Shown here: positions 55,632 through 64,000 of the stretch, one piece after another
How the letters are laid out: each line of letters begins with the position of its first letter
Position numbering within the stretch: position 1 is the stretch's first letter
Source of the DNA: Polynucleobacter sp. VK25
GTDB lineage: Bacteria > Pseudomonadota > Gammaproteobacteria > Burkholderiales > Burkholderiaceae
Direction: 5' to 3'
Length of the DNA stretch: 64,000 bases
Assembly (NCBI RefSeq): GCF_018687355.1
Contig: NZ_CP061288.1
Location: 1,746,144-1,810,143 of the forward strand
Translations under genes and position numbers: made by a program
The notes under the pieces: generated by a model
Database searches by the model: none
What the model saw: the letters and a program-made list of their open reading frames with translations, nothing else
Told to the model about the DNA's origin: nothing

Positions 55632-55725
55632 TATTTTTATGTTGCTGTGCAGCAACTTAGTTTCCCTTAAAATAGGTAAACTATTGATAATATTGATTAA
55701 TTTAGTAAGTTAGGGGTCACTAATA

Positions 55726-56148
55726 ATGGAATGTCGAGTAAGTTGGTTGGGTAATGGCGGGATGGCTTTTTCTGCAGAAACTGGCAGTGGCCACCTTGTA
55801 AACATGGATGGCGCCCCTGAAGCAGGTGGCAGAAACCTGGCTCCAAGGCCAATGGAACTGCTATTAGCGGGCGCGGGCGGTTGCTCAGCCTTTGATGTAG
55901 TTTTAATCCTACAGAGGGCCCGTCAGGCTATTAGCGGCTGTGAAGTGGCTCTCCAAGCGGAAAGGGCCGCAGAAGACCCCAAAGTCTTCACTAAGATCAA
56001 TTTGCACTTCATCGTTAAGGGCAAAGATCTGGATCAGGCAAAGGTAGATCGCGCCGTTAAGCTGTCTCATGAAAAGTATTGCTCAGCCACAACCATGTTG
56101 GCCAAAACTGCAGAACTGACTTACAGCGTCGAAATCATTTCAGAATAA
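55726..56148 (+). CDS. OsmC-family protein (YhfA-like)
   Basis: A 140-residue OsmC-fold protein. Cys53 (GAGGCSAFDVVLILQRARQ) and Cys119 (HEKYCSATTMLAKTAELTY) occupy the thiol positions, and the PRPMELLLAGAGGC pattern is that of the YhfA group, whose substrates are not known. It is convergent with rnpB; the mature rnpB end lies only 2 bases after this stop. Confidence 0.9.
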   Translation: MECRVSWLGNGGMAFSAETGSGHLVNMDGAPEAGGRNLAPRPMELLLAGAGGCSAFDVVLILQRARQAISGCEVALQAERAAEDPKVFTKINLHFIVKGKDLDQAKVDRAVKLSHEKYCSATTMLAKTAELTYSVEIISE

Positions 56149-56150
56149 GT

Positions 56151-56457
56151 GCAGAGTCAATCGATAAGCCGGATTCTGTCGCCTAGATTTGCATCTAGGG
56201 GCAATCATTCCTCTAGGCCGGCAGTTACCTGACGGCTCAAGCTCCCTACCCGCAGACTCAGCGGGACGCCTCATCGCCTGCTTACTTGGGATTGCTCCAG
56301 GTGGAGGTTACCGCGTTTCACCGTAACTAAATACGCTCGTCTCTGTGGCCCTATTCCTCACGTCGCCGTGGATGGCCGTTAGCCATCACCCTTCCCTATG
56401 GAGTCCGGACTTTCCTCCCCCTCAATAAAGAGGCGGCGATTGCCCAATTGACTCTGC
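56151..56457 (-). ncRNA. rnpB: RNase P RNA (M1 RNA), bacterial class A
   Basis: The catalytic RNA of RNase P that matures tRNA 5' ends. On the minus strand the conserved core is visible: GAGGAAAGTCCGGACTCC, AGGGTGATGGCTAACGGCC and the 3' ACAGAATCCGGCTTAT. The ends pair as helix P1 (56457-56447 with 56161-56151, 11 bp). Length is about 307 nt. No U-tract terminator follows the 3' end inside the OsmC-like gene, so the 3' end may be made by processing. Confidence 0.95.
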
Positions 56458-56463
56458 GACTGC

Positions 56464-56493
56464 AGTCTAACGCAGTCAGGAGAATTTGGCCAA
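56464..56493 (-). promoter_or_regulatory. Promoter of rnpB
   Basis: On the minus strand TTGGCC (56493-56488) and TAGACT (56469-56464) are 18 bases apart; the -10 ends 6 bases before the RNA 5' end. Confidence 0.6.
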
Positions 56494-56513
56494 GAAACGA
56501 ATGTTTTGAGTTT

Positions 56514-57572
56514 TTAAACGAGTGACCAGGCGATGGTTTCGCCGGCACGTAATGGAACGATAGTGGCATCACCCAATGGCAATTCAGCGGGGATGCTTTG
56601 CGGCTGCTTTACCAAAGTAATTGTTTTGCTATTACGCGGTAATGAATAGAAGTCTGGGCCAAAGAAGCTTGCAAAGCCTTCCAATTTATCCAGCTTGCCA
56701 ACGCTCTCAAATGCTTCGGCATATAAACCCAATGCATTAAAAGCACTATAGCAACCCGCACAACCACAAGCAGCCTCTTTGGCGCCCTTCGCATGAGGCG
56801 CACTATCCGTGCCCAAGAAGAAGCGAACGTTACCACTAGTAGCTGCCTCTAATAAAGCAACGCGATGTTCTTCGCGCTTAAGCACTGGCAAACAGTAATT
56901 ATGCGGACGAATACCGCCAGCAAAAATTGCATTGCGATTCATCAACAAATGTTGTGGAGTAATCGTTGCCGCAATCGTATTTTTTCCATCTGTCACTGCA
57001 TCACGTACATAGTGAGCAGCTTGTTTGGTAGTAATGTGCTCAAACACAATCTTGAGTTCGGGAAATTTTTTGCGTAACGGCTCTAATACCGTGTCAATAA
57101 ATACCGCTTCACGATCAAAGATATCAATATCAGCATGCGTCACTTCACCATGAACAAGTAAGGGCATTCCGACTGCTTGCATTGCCTCTAATGCAGCATG
57201 GCAATGCTTAAGATCGCTGACTCCAGCATCGCTATTGGTAGTTGCACCCGCAGGGTATAACTTAAAACCGACAATGCCTGCGGCCTTGGCCTTACGTACT
57301 TCATCAGCAGAAGTATTGTTGGTGAGATACAAGGTCATCAAAGGAGTAAAGCTAGTGATGCCTAAGGCATTCAGGTTTGCCTGAATACGCTCTTGATAAG
57401 CCTTAGCCAAATCTACTGTTGTCACAGGGGGCTTAAGGTTCGGCATGATGATGGCGCGTGCAAATTCACGCGCAGTGTCTGCCAACACATCCTTCATGAC
57501 TTCGCCATCGCGAATATGTAAATGCCAATCGTCTGGTTGAATCAATTGAATTTGGGTAGGGCTATTGGACAT
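56514..57572 (-). CDS. pyrC: Dihydroorotase
   Basis: PyrC (352 residues) closes carbamoyl aspartate to dihydroorotate in pyrimidine synthesis. The zinc site is [10 protein letters not shown], with the carboxylated Lys in [18 protein letters not shown] and further His in LVHGEVTH and [13 protein letters not shown]. It belongs to the short type II (E. coli-like) dihydroorotases. It lies 1 base after the glycerate kinase gene. Confidence 0.97.
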   Translation of the reverse strand: MSNSPTQIQLIQPDDWHLHIRDGEVMKDVLADTAREFARAIIMPNLKPPVTTVDLAKAYQERIQANLNALGITSFTPLMTLYLTNNTSADEVRKAKAAGIVGFKLYPAGATTNSDAGVSDLKHCHAALEAMQAVGMPLLVHGEVTHADIDIFDREAVFIDTVLEPLRKKFPELKIVFEHITTKQAAHYVRDAVTDGKNTIAATITPQHLLMNRNAIFAGGIRPHNYCLPVLKREEHRVALLEAATSGNVRFFLGTDSAPHAKGAKEAACGCAGCYSAFNALGLYAEAFESVGKLDKLEGFASFFGPDFYSLPRNSKTITLVKQPQSIPAELPLGDATIVPLRAGETIAWSLV

Positions 57573-57573
57573 A

Positions 57574-58899
57574 TTATTTTTCTAGCAAGATGATGCGGAA
57601 ATCATTCACATTAGTAAGTGTAGGGCCAGTTTCCACTAAAGCACGTAATTCTGCAAAAAAGCCATAACAATCATGTGCCAATAAGAATGGCTCTGGTGAA
57701 AGATCGTTGCTCTGGCTAGCTTCACGCACCCCACCATCAAACCAGGCTCCTGCATTTTTCTCGCTGCCATCAATACCATCGGTATCAGCCGCTAAAGCTG
57801 CAATATTGGGCAAATCAGAACTAGCCACAAACAGGGAGAGTAAATATTCGCTACAGCGGCCACCACGTCCTTGAATGCCTGCCGGAATAGTTACCGTACA
57901 TTCACCACCAGAAATCAGGGCAAGCGGTTTACCAATCCCCTTCTTCACATAGTCGCGAACTAAGGCAGCCTGTTCAATGCCGACCTCTCGCGCCTCTCCA
58001 GTAATCGTATCGCCCAGAATTATTGGTTCGTAACCTTGAGTACGAATATAGTCGGCAGAAGCTTCTAAGCTTTTGTAAGCAGTTGCAATCACATGATTAG
58101 CCACTTGCGCATCCACTAAATCAGCATCTTTCAGAGTCTCGGGCTTTTCTCCAGATAATCCTTGCTTGAGATGACTCAACACTGATGCCGGAATAGAGGA
58201 CCCATCTAAATCATATTTTTCTAAAATATTGAGCGCATCTAAATAGGTAGAGTAATCGGCAGCACAGGGACCGCTAGCGATATCTGCAGGTGAATCACCT
58301 GTTACATCAGAAATTAATAGCGCCTCTACTCGTGCGCCACGCGCAATCGCAACTCTAGCTAGGTTGCCACCTAAGATTGCAGATAAATGTTTACGTACTA
58401 CATTCATTTCTTCAATAGGCGCACCACTTCGCAAGAGTGCTTCTGTGGTCTTGCGCATATCATCAATAGAGATCCCCTCTTGCGGCAAGGTGAGCAGGCT
58501 GGAGCCTCCACCAGATACTAGAGCAATCAATACGTCACCCTGCTTAAGCTGTTTAGTTAGCGCCAAAACCTCCTTGGCCCCATCCATGCCCGCCTGATCA
58601 GGTACTGGATGCCCTGCTTCAACAATTTTGATATGACTTGTTGGCGAGTTGTGCCCGTAACGCGTAAGCACAACCCCCTCTATTTTCACTTGCGGCCAGT
58701 ACACCTTTGCATATACCTCTAATGCGCTCGCCATGGATGCGCTAGCCTTTCCTGCGCCAACCACTAAGCATCTACCTGTAGGCTCTTGCCCCTTTGGAAA
58801 TATCTTTGCCAAGTATTGAGGAACAATAACTTGCGGATCCGCTACAGCAACTGCAGCAGAAAAAGCATTCTTAAGAACTGTTTCTTTATTTACTGACAT
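57574..58899 (-). CDS. Glycerate 2-kinase family protein (DUF4147/MOFRL)
   Basis: A 441-residue protein with an N-terminal DUF4147 domain ([35 protein letters not shown]) and a C-terminal MOFRL domain ([51 protein letters not shown]). The family includes GckA/TtuD hydroxypyruvate or glycerate kinases that make 2-phosphoglycerate. It lies upstream of pyrC in tight spacing and downstream of the ABC exporter by 35 bases. Confidence 0.92.
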   Translation of the reverse strand: MSVNKETVLKNAFSAAVAVADPQVIVPQYLAKIFPKGQEPTGRCLVVGAGKASASMASALEVYAKVYWPQVKIEGVVLTRYGHNSPTSHIKIVEAGHPVPDQAGMDGAKEVLALTKQLKQGDVLIALVSGGGSSLLTLPQEGISIDDMRKTTEALLRSGAPIEEMNVVRKHLSAILGGNLARVAIARGARVEALLISDVTGDSPADIASGPCAADYSTYLDALNILEKYDLDGSSIPASVLSHLKQGLSGEKPETLKDADLVDAQVANHVIATAYKSLEASADYIRTQGYEPIILGDTITGEAREVGIEQAALVRDYVKKGIGKPLALISGGECTVTIPAGIQGRGGRCSEYLLSLFVASSDLPNIAALAADTDGIDGSEKNAGAWFDGGVREASQSNDLSPEPFLLAHDCYGFFAELRALVETGPTLTNVNDFRIILLEK

Positions 58900-58934
58900 A
58901 GAGGTGAAAAAATAATCTGCGTGATCAAGCTATT

Positions 58935-60758
58935 CTAATCAAGGGCGGCACGCTCTTGCATCTGCCACATCTCGGCATACTTACCATGATGAGAAAGTAG
59001 TTCTGAATGGGTTCCTCGCTCGACAATCTGTCCATGATCCATCACCAAGATTTGATCCGCATGAATAATGGTTGATAGTCGATGAGCAATGATAAGGGTT
59101 GTACGGTTCTTAGCCAGACCTAACAGCTCATCCTGAAAGGCGCGCTCAGTTTTCGAATCCAGTGCTGAGGTAGCCTCATCAAAAATCAACATAGCAGGCT
59201 TCTTGAGAAGTGTTCTCGCAATCGCCACGCGCTGCTTCTCGCCACCCGAGAGTTTTAGGCCTCGCTCTCCCACTTGAGTGTCATATCCATCAGGTAAGCG
59301 CTTAATAAAGCTGTCGATTTGGGCTGCCCTAGCCGCTTCGTGCACCTCTTCAATGGTAGCCGAGGGATCACCATAGGCAATGTTGTAGCCAATCGTGTCA
59401 TTAAACAGAACGGTATCCTGCGGCACAATGCCAATTGCCTTGCGCAAGCTAGCCTGTGTCACGTCCCGAATGTTCTGTCCATCGATCAGAATTTCTCCTG
59501 TTTGAACATCATAGAAACGGAACAGCAATCTGGCCAGGGTGCTCTTGCCAGCACCGCTTTGACCTACTACTGCAGTTATCGTCCCAGCAGGAATATTGAA
59601 GCTCACATCACGCAGAATTTCACGCTTAGCCTCGTAGTGAAATGACACATTCTCAAATCGCACATCAGGGCCATGGCCATGATTTTGAACCTGCAGTATT
59701 TTCGCATCAGGGGAATCAGCAATTTCTTTATCGGTATTGAGTAAAGAGAACATGCGATCCATATCGGTTAATGACTGCTTAATCTCACGATAAATCACCC
59801 CCAAAAAATTGAGGGGTATATAAAGCTGAATCATCAAGGTGTTGACCAGAACCAAATCACCCAAGGTCATCGTGCCATTGACTACGCCTACCGTAGCGCG
59901 CCATAGAATCAACATCAGACCAATTGCAATGATGATCTGTTGACCAAGATTTAGGAAGGCCAAGGTCTTTTGTGACTTTACTGCAGCCGCTTGATAGCGC
60001 AGCAAATTTTCATCGTAACGGCTAGCCTCAAAGGCTTCGTTACCAAAATACTTCACCGTCTCAAAGTTTAATAGTGAATCAATTGCCTTTTGATTTGCCT
60101 TTGAATCCATATCGTTCATGGTGCGGCGATAGTGTGTGCGCCACTCTGTCACCACTACTGTGAAAGCAATATAAAGAACTAAAGCAATGAATGTAATTGC
60201 GGCAAACCAAATATCGTACGAATAGGCTAGGTAGCCCAACACCAAACAAAACTCGATTAATGTTGGCAGGATGCTATAGAGCGAGTATGAAATCAGCGAC
60301 TGAATGCCGCGCGTACCACGCTCAATGTCTCTGCTCACACCACCAGTCTGGCGAGCTAGATGAAAGCTGAGTGCCAAAGAATGCAAATGCTCAAATACCT
60401 GGAGTGCTACTTTGCGAACAGCGTTCTGAGTTACCTTAGCAAACAAGGCTTCACGTAATTCTGCAAATACAGATGCAGAAATTCTTAATAAACCATAGGC
60501 CAGAATAATTCCTAGAGGCACAATCAAAAGTGCTTGAGGCGAGCTAGCCTTGATGTCTAAAGAGTCGATTAACTCTTTCATGACAATTGGGATGCCTAAA
60601 TTGGCAACCTTAGCGGCAACTAAGCAGCCCAGGGCAATCAATACCCGAAAGCGATACTCCAGAAGATAAGGGAGAAGATCACGAATAACACGCCAATCAC
60701 TCCGCCCTGGTGTTTTTGAATCTGCACTACCGTGATGATGCCCTGATGAATGTCTCAT
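58935..60758 (-). CDS. ABC transporter, fused permease/ATPase (Atm1/HMT1-type)
   Basis: A 607-residue half-transporter that works as a homodimer. Six membrane segments with the Atm1-type coupling sequence YFGNEAFEASRYDENL are followed by an ATPase with Walker A GQSGAGKST at 399-407, signature LSGGEKQR and Walker B MLIFDEATSALD. The His-rich N-terminus (HSSGHHHGS) is notable. Atm1 proteins export glutathione-linked sulfur or metal compounds; the substrate here is inferred from the family. Confidence 0.9.
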   Translation of the reverse strand: MRHSSGHHHGSADSKTPGRSDWRVIRDLLPYLLEYRFRVLIALGCLVAAKVANLGIPIVMKELIDSLDIKASSPQALLIVPLGIILAYGLLRISASVFAELREALFAKVTQNAVRKVALQVFEHLHSLALSFHLARQTGGVSRDIERGTRGIQSLISYSLYSILPTLIEFCLVLGYLAYSYDIWFAAITFIALVLYIAFTVVVTEWRTHYRRTMNDMDSKANQKAIDSLLNFETVKYFGNEAFEASRYDENLLRYQAAAVKSQKTLAFLNLGQQIIIAIGLMLILWRATVGVVNGTMTLGDLVLVNTLMIQLYIPLNFLGVIYREIKQSLTDMDRMFSLLNTDKEIADSPDAKILQVQNHGHGPDVRFENVSFHYEAKREILRDVSFNIPAGTITAVVGQSGAGKSTLARLLFRFYDVQTGEILIDGQNIRDVTQASLRKAIGIVPQDTVLFNDTIGYNIAYGDPSATIEEVHEAARAAQIDSFIKRLPDGYDTQVGERGLKLSGGEKQRVAIARTLLKKPAMLIFDEATSALDSKTERAFQDELLGLAKNRTTLIIAHRLSTIIHADQILVMDHGQIVERGTHSELLSHHGKYAEMWQMQERAALD

Positions 60759-60795
60759 CGCTCTATCTTATTCCTAATTCACTATTTGACTGAGC

Positions 60796-61248
60796 TTAGC
60801 TCGCAGAAAATAATTTCAAAATAGCTTCGCCGTTGCTGGGAGAAAAACATTTCTTAGCAGCATCTTCAAATGGCAGCCACTCATAAGCTACATGCTCTCT
60901 AGGAGCTAAAGTAACTCCTGTGTCATCAGGAACCTGCAGTGCAAACCAGTGTTCAGTATTACGAGTAACTCCAGGGGCATAACGAAAGCGCCACTCTGGA
61001 TAGATTTCATATTCGATCTGGTGATGCATATTCTGTAATGCACCGGTTGGCAGCTGATCAACAGCAATGCCTGTTTCTTCAAACACTTCACGGGCGGCTG
61101 CCAAAGCCAGATCTTCATCTGGGGCGTCAAGACTACCAGTGACTGATTGCCAGAAGCTCGCGCGATCAGCACGCTCTATTAATAAAACATCCCTATTCGG
61201 TTTATAGATAACAACTAAAACCGAAATAGGGATTTTTAAGGTAGGCAC
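60796..61248 (-). CDS. nudB: Dihydroneopterin triphosphate diphosphatase-like Nudix hydrolase
   Basis: A 150-residue Nudix protein with WQSVTGSLDAPDEDLALAAAREVFEETGI (residues 33-61). The box fits GX5EX7REUXEEXGU with one extra residue before the first Glu. NudB removes pyrophosphate from dihydroneopterin triphosphate in folate synthesis. It lies 13 bases downstream of aspS on the same strand, as in many Burkholderiales. Confidence 0.88.
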   Translation of the reverse strand: MPTLKIPISVLVVIYKPNRDVLLIERADRASFWQSVTGSLDAPDEDLALAAAREVFEETGIAVDQLPTGALQNMHHQIEYEIYPEWRFRYAPGVTRNTEHWFALQVPDDTGVTLAPREHVAYEWLPFEDAAKKCFSPSNGEAILKLFSAS

Positions 61249-61261
61249 TACTTAAGTGACT

Positions 61262-63061
61262 TTAAGCAGCAGGTGCCGCTTGACGCAAACGGATATGCAA
61301 CTCACGCAACTGACGCTCATCGACTGGGCTAGGAGCCTGAGTTAATAAACATTGTGCGCGTTGTGTTTTAGGGAAGGCAATCACATCTCGGATTGACTCA
61401 GCACCAGTCATCATGGTCACAATGCGATCTAAACCGAAGGCAATACCGCCATGAGGAGGCGCGCCATACTGAAGCGCATCCAATAAGAAACCAAACTTTG
61501 CTTGCGCTTCTTCAGCATCAATCTTCAATGCGCGGAATACTTGGCTTTGAACTGCTTCTTGGTGAATACGTACAGAACCGCCACCAATTTCACTTCCATT
61601 CAACACCATGTCATACGCTTTAGCTAAGCACTTACCTGGATCAGTCTCCAGATACTTCATGTGTTCGTCTTTAGGGCTAGTGAATGGATGATGGCAAGCA
61701 ACCCAGCGTGCTTCGCCTTCATCGTAGTCAAACATTGGGAAATCAACTACCCACAATGGCTTCCAACCTTCGGTAAATAGACCATGCGCTTTGCCCCAAG
61801 CAGATTGACCAATACGTAAACGTAAATTACCAATCGCATCGTTCACTACTTTTTCTTTATCAGCGCCAAAGAAAATAATGTCGCCATCTTTTGCACCAGT
61901 GCGCTTCAAGATGCCTTCAATGGCTGCGTCATGCAAATTCTTAACAATTGGTGACTGCAAGCCATTGCGGCCTTCAGCAACTGAATTGACTTTGATCCAA
62001 GCCAAACCTTTAGCGCCATAGATGCTCACAAATTGGGTGTAGTCATCGATTTCGCTACGACTGATTTCAGCGCCGCCAGGTACACATAACCCCACTACAC
62101 GGCCGCCAACTTGGTTGGCAGCACCTGAAAACACCTTGAAATCAACGTCTTTCATTAAATCAGTTAATTCAGTGAATTCAAAGTTCACACGTAAATCTGG
62201 CTTATCAGAGCCAAAACGTGCCATACCCTCGGAATAAGGCATGGTTGGGAATGGGTTAGGCAACTCTACATTCATGGTCTTCTTGAAAATATGACGAATC
62301 ATGTTTTCAAACAAATCACGAATTTCTAACTCACTTAAGAAAGCAGTTTCACAGTCGATCTGAGTAAATTCAGGTTGACGATCGGCGCGCAAATCTTCGT
62401 CGCGGAAACATTTGGTAATTTGATAGTAACGATCAAAGCCAGCCACCATTAACAACTGTTTAAACAATTGTGGCGACTGCGGCAATGCAAAGAACTGACC
62501 ATCATGTACACGGGATGGCACCAAATAATCACGTGCGCCTTCTGGAGTACTCTTTGTGAGCATCGGTGTTTCGATGTCAATAAAACCAGCATCATCCAAA
62601 TAACGACGACACTCCATAGCCACGTTGTAACGCAAACGTAAATTCTTTTGCATTTGTGGACGACGTAAATCTAATACGCGATGAGTCAGGCGAGTAGTCT
62701 CAGACAAGTTCTCATCATCAATTTGAAATGGTGGAGTGACCGAAGCATTCAGAATCACCAAGCTATGGCAGAGAATCTCCACTTTTCCGCTAACCAAGTC
62801 GACGTTCTCAGTTCCAGCAGGACGCGCACGAACGAGACCTTTGATCTGGATGCAGAACTCGCTACGCACTTGCTCAGCAAGGGCAAACATCTCTGGACGA
62901 TCAGGATCGCAAACAACCTGCACAAAACCTTCGCGGTCACGCAAGTCAATAAAGATAACGCCTCCGTGATCGCGGCGGCGATTAACCCATCCGGAGAGAG
63001 TGACCTCTTGACCAATCAGTGAATCGGTTACCTGGCCGCAGGTATGGCTTCGCATCGACAT
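61262..63061 (-). CDS. aspS: Aspartate-tRNA(Asp/Asn) ligase
   Basis: AspS (599 residues) has an N-terminal OB anticodon domain ([23 protein letters not shown]), class II motifs ([34 protein letters not shown]) and the bacterial GAD insertion. Many betaproteobacteria use this enzyme non-discriminately with GatCAB to make Asn-tRNA; that is not decided by the sequence I can see. It follows the DUF502 gene by 16 bases. Confidence 0.97.
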   Translation of the reverse strand: MSMRSHTCGQVTDSLIGQEVTLSGWVNRRRDHGGVIFIDLRDREGFVQVVCDPDRPEMFALAEQVRSEFCIQIKGLVRARPAGTENVDLVSGKVEILCHSLVILNASVTPPFQIDDENLSETTRLTHRVLDLRRPQMQKNLRLRYNVAMECRRYLDDAGFIDIETPMLTKSTPEGARDYLVPSRVHDGQFFALPQSPQLFKQLLMVAGFDRYYQITKCFRDEDLRADRQPEFTQIDCETAFLSELEIRDLFENMIRHIFKKTMNVELPNPFPTMPYSEGMARFGSDKPDLRVNFEFTELTDLMKDVDFKVFSGAANQVGGRVVGLCVPGGAEISRSEIDDYTQFVSIYGAKGLAWIKVNSVAEGRNGLQSPIVKNLHDAAIEGILKRTGAKDGDIIFFGADKEKVVNDAIGNLRLRIGQSAWGKAHGLFTEGWKPLWVVDFPMFDYDEGEARWVACHHPFTSPKDEHMKYLETDPGKCLAKAYDMVLNGSEIGGGSVRIHQEAVQSQVFRALKIDAEEAQAKFGFLLDALQYGAPPHGGIAFGLDRIVTMMTGAESIRDVIAFPKTQRAQCLLTQAPSPVDERQLRELHIRLRQAAPAA

Positions 63062-63077
63062 AACAATTTCCTATAAA

Positions 63078-63731
63078 TCAAAAATGGTGTGGCAACTTAG
63101 ATGCAGTTAGACCACTAGAACTATTGGGGGGAACAGAGCCCATTGAAACAATATGCTTCAAAGCCTCTTCCACACTCATCTCCAATTCAATCGTTTGTGC
63201 ACGCGGCACAATCATGAAAAAACCAGAGGTTGGGTTTGGGGTTGTTGGCAAGAATACGTTGACGTAATCTTCACCTAATTTAGAAGTGACTTCTTTGGCA
63301 GGTGTGCCCGTTTGAAAAGCAATCACCCAAGAATCGGCATGGGGATAACGAATGAGTAAAGCTTTGCTGAAGGCTTGGCCGCTGCCAGAAAATAAAGTGG
63401 ATGACACTTGCTGAACGCTAGAGTAAATGGAACGCACAACCGGGATACGATTGATTTGCTTATTCCACATCCGTACCCACCACTGGCCAGCAAAACTAAT
63501 TGCTACTAAACCAGTCAGCATAATGACTGCAATCACAATCAGTATTCCAACGCCAGGAAGGTCGCGGAAATGCTGAACATCTATAGCTGCATCGTGAGGA
63601 AGCACCATGATGATGGCATGCATCACAGAGCCGAAAACACCGTCGAGCAAGCCTAAGCCCGAAGCGATCACCCAGATAGTGATCGACAATGGTGCCCAAA
63701 CGAGGATGCCAGCAATAAAGTATTTTTTCAT
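63078..63731 (-). CDS. DUF502-family membrane protein
   Basis: A 217-residue protein with two N-terminal membrane segments (YFIAGILVWAPLSITIWVIASGLGLLD and GVGILIVIAVIMLTGLVAISFAGQWW) and the DUF502 region IPVVRSIYSSVQQVSSTL, then NVFLPTTPNPTSGFFMIVPR. Its function is unknown. The position between ubiB and aspS is conserved in Burkholderiales. Confidence 0.92.
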   Translation of the reverse strand: MKKYFIAGILVWAPLSITIWVIASGLGLLDGVFGSVMHAIIMVLPHDAAIDVQHFRDLPGVGILIVIAVIMLTGLVAISFAGQWWVRMWNKQINRIPVVRSIYSSVQQVSSTLFSGSGQAFSKALLIRYPHADSWVIAFQTGTPAKEVTSKLGEDYVNVFLPTTPNPTSGFFMIVPRAQTIELEMSVEEALKHIVSMGSVPPNSSSGLTASKLPHHF

Positions 63732-63740
63732 GTGTTCTGC

Positions 63741-63765
63741 CTAACCCGCTATTTTAGCGGGTTAG
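63741..63765. other. Hairpin between ubiB and the DUF502 gene
   Basis: CTAACCCGCT (63741-63750) and AGCGGGTTAG (63756-63765) form a perfect 10-bp stem with a 5-nt loop. No U-tract follows on the minus strand, and it ends 9 bases before the DUF502 start codon, so it may affect translation more than termination. Confidence 0.55.
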
Positions 63766-63783
63766 CAACCAATCAGCGAGAGA

Positions 63784-64000
63784 CTAATAAATGCCTAGGC
63801 TGATGATCAAAATTCCGGCCAAAAACCCGCCGGCAAAGAGCAAAGCACCCGCCAATAGGCGATGCGTACGCCTTTCCTGGAGCAAAAGGGCCTTTAAGAC
63901 CTCTAATTCCCCAGTTTGGTCTTTTATTTGATGCTTTCCTTGGGCCAGGCTATCCGCAATCAAACGTGGCAAGGTGGGCAGAATTTTGGCCCAAGTAGGC
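63784..64000 (-). CDS. ubiB: Ubiquinone biosynthesis kinase-like protein UbiB, C-terminal end (partial)
   Basis: The frame is open to the window edge and encodes about 71 residues ending at 63784: PTWAKILPTLPRLIADSLAQ, a Lys-rich coiled stretch and a hydrophobic tail (LLAGALLFAGGFLAGILIISLGIY). The tail of one or two membrane helices matches UbiB, which anchors the ubiquinone biosynthesis complex. The TTG at 63972 is internal, not a start. The kinase-like core is outside the window. Confidence 0.8.
   Translation of the reverse strand, partial: PTWAKILPTLPRLIADSLAQGKHQIKDQTGELEVLKALLLQERRTHRLLAGALLFAGGFLAGILIISLGIY

Larger units (their letters stand above)
55315..55725. other. 411-bp intergenic region: rplM leader, candidate small RNA and dyads
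   Basis: No protein gene is visible. From left to right it holds the rplM leader and promoter region (55315-55470), an intrinsic terminator (55475-55502), a candidate minus-strand small RNA (55474-55576) with its promoter, two dyads (55614-55635 and 55641-55656) and the leader of the OsmC-like gene. I could not pick out reliable rplM or OsmC-like promoter boxes. Confidence 0.65.

Noticed and set aside
1..64000. Mobile elements, CRISPR arrays, toxin-antitoxin or phage-defence islands
   Set aside because: No transposase, integrase, regularly spaced repeats, or defence-type genes were found. Gene order and codon style look uniform across the window.

Overview
The window is chromosomal DNA from a betaproteobacterium, most likely a Polynucleobacter-like member of the Burkholderiaceae. 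The evidence is gene order and protein character: ilvE / zinc-finger / waaF; lptD-surA-pdxA-rsmA divergent from amgK-murU; pepP-ubiH-dusB-fis-purH-ruvCAB-tyrS; erpA / argC / rpsI-rplM; and ubiB / DUF502 / aspS / nudB. These blocks are typical of Burkholderiales, but the DNA looks slightly below 50% G+C by eye and intergenic gaps are short, as in small-genome freshwater Polynucleobacter. I see no insertion sequence, prophage, integrase, CRISPR array or rRNA operon. The species is an inference that I could not check by search.

Layout. 1-2461 (+): end of ilvE, a zinc-finger protein, the LPS heptosyltransferase waaF and two small conserved genes. 2458-8237: periplasmic M48 protease, moaC (+), an orphan prepilin, a TerC-type membrane protein and sucCD (-). 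8425-10835: recX-recA behind a near-perfect LexA box, a DUF2878 membrane protein and tRNA-Met. 10914-12367: two small secreted proteins, one built of about 13-residue repeats, and a MOSC protein. 12434-20559: an MHS-family transporter with a large extra loop, divergent from a TakP-like TRAP transporter linked to a gamma-glutamyltransferase homologue, then a TRIC channel and a zeta-type GST. 20530-26328: AEC carrier, gamma carbonic anhydrase, ammonium transporter, a Rap1a-type protein with a glycine-zipper lipoprotein, OsmC, rhodanese and an antiporter. 26395-35043 (+): miaB-ybeY-corC-lnt and glyQS-gmhB-plsC. 35047-42543: the outer-membrane biogenesis operon lptD-surA-pdxA-rsmA (-) divergent from amgK-murU (+). 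42536-50407 (+): pepP, ubiH-like, dusB-fis, purH and ruvCAB. 50404-64000: tyrS, anmK, erpA, argC, rpsI-rplM, a candidate small RNA, an OsmC-like gene, rnpB, pyrC, a glycerate kinase, an Atm1-type ABC exporter, nudB, aspS, a DUF502 protein and the end of ubiB.

How the genes work together. Envelope construction dominates: waaF and gmhB (LPS heptose), lptD and surA (outer membrane assembly), lnt (lipoproteins), plsC (phospholipid), and amgK, murU and anmK (cell-wall sugar recycling). DNA repair (recA, recX, ruvCAB) and translation (tyrS, glyQS, aspS, rpsI, rplM, miaB, dusB, ybeY, rsmA, rnpB, tRNA-Met) fill most of the rest. Most of the window is ordinary housekeeping sequence.

The most interesting signal is non-coding. 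Between rplM and the OsmC-like gene (55474-55612, minus strand) there is a well-formed promoter, two hairpins flanking a CU-rich stretch with two CCUCC motifs, and a strong intrinsic terminator. This is a candidate small RNA of about 100 nt, and an FNR-like dyad lies just upstream of it. Secondary leads are the repeat protein at 11406, the nested inverted repeats between the MHS and TRAP genes, the acidic-leader prepilin, the orphan Rap1a protein, and the absence of phoH between miaB and ybeY.
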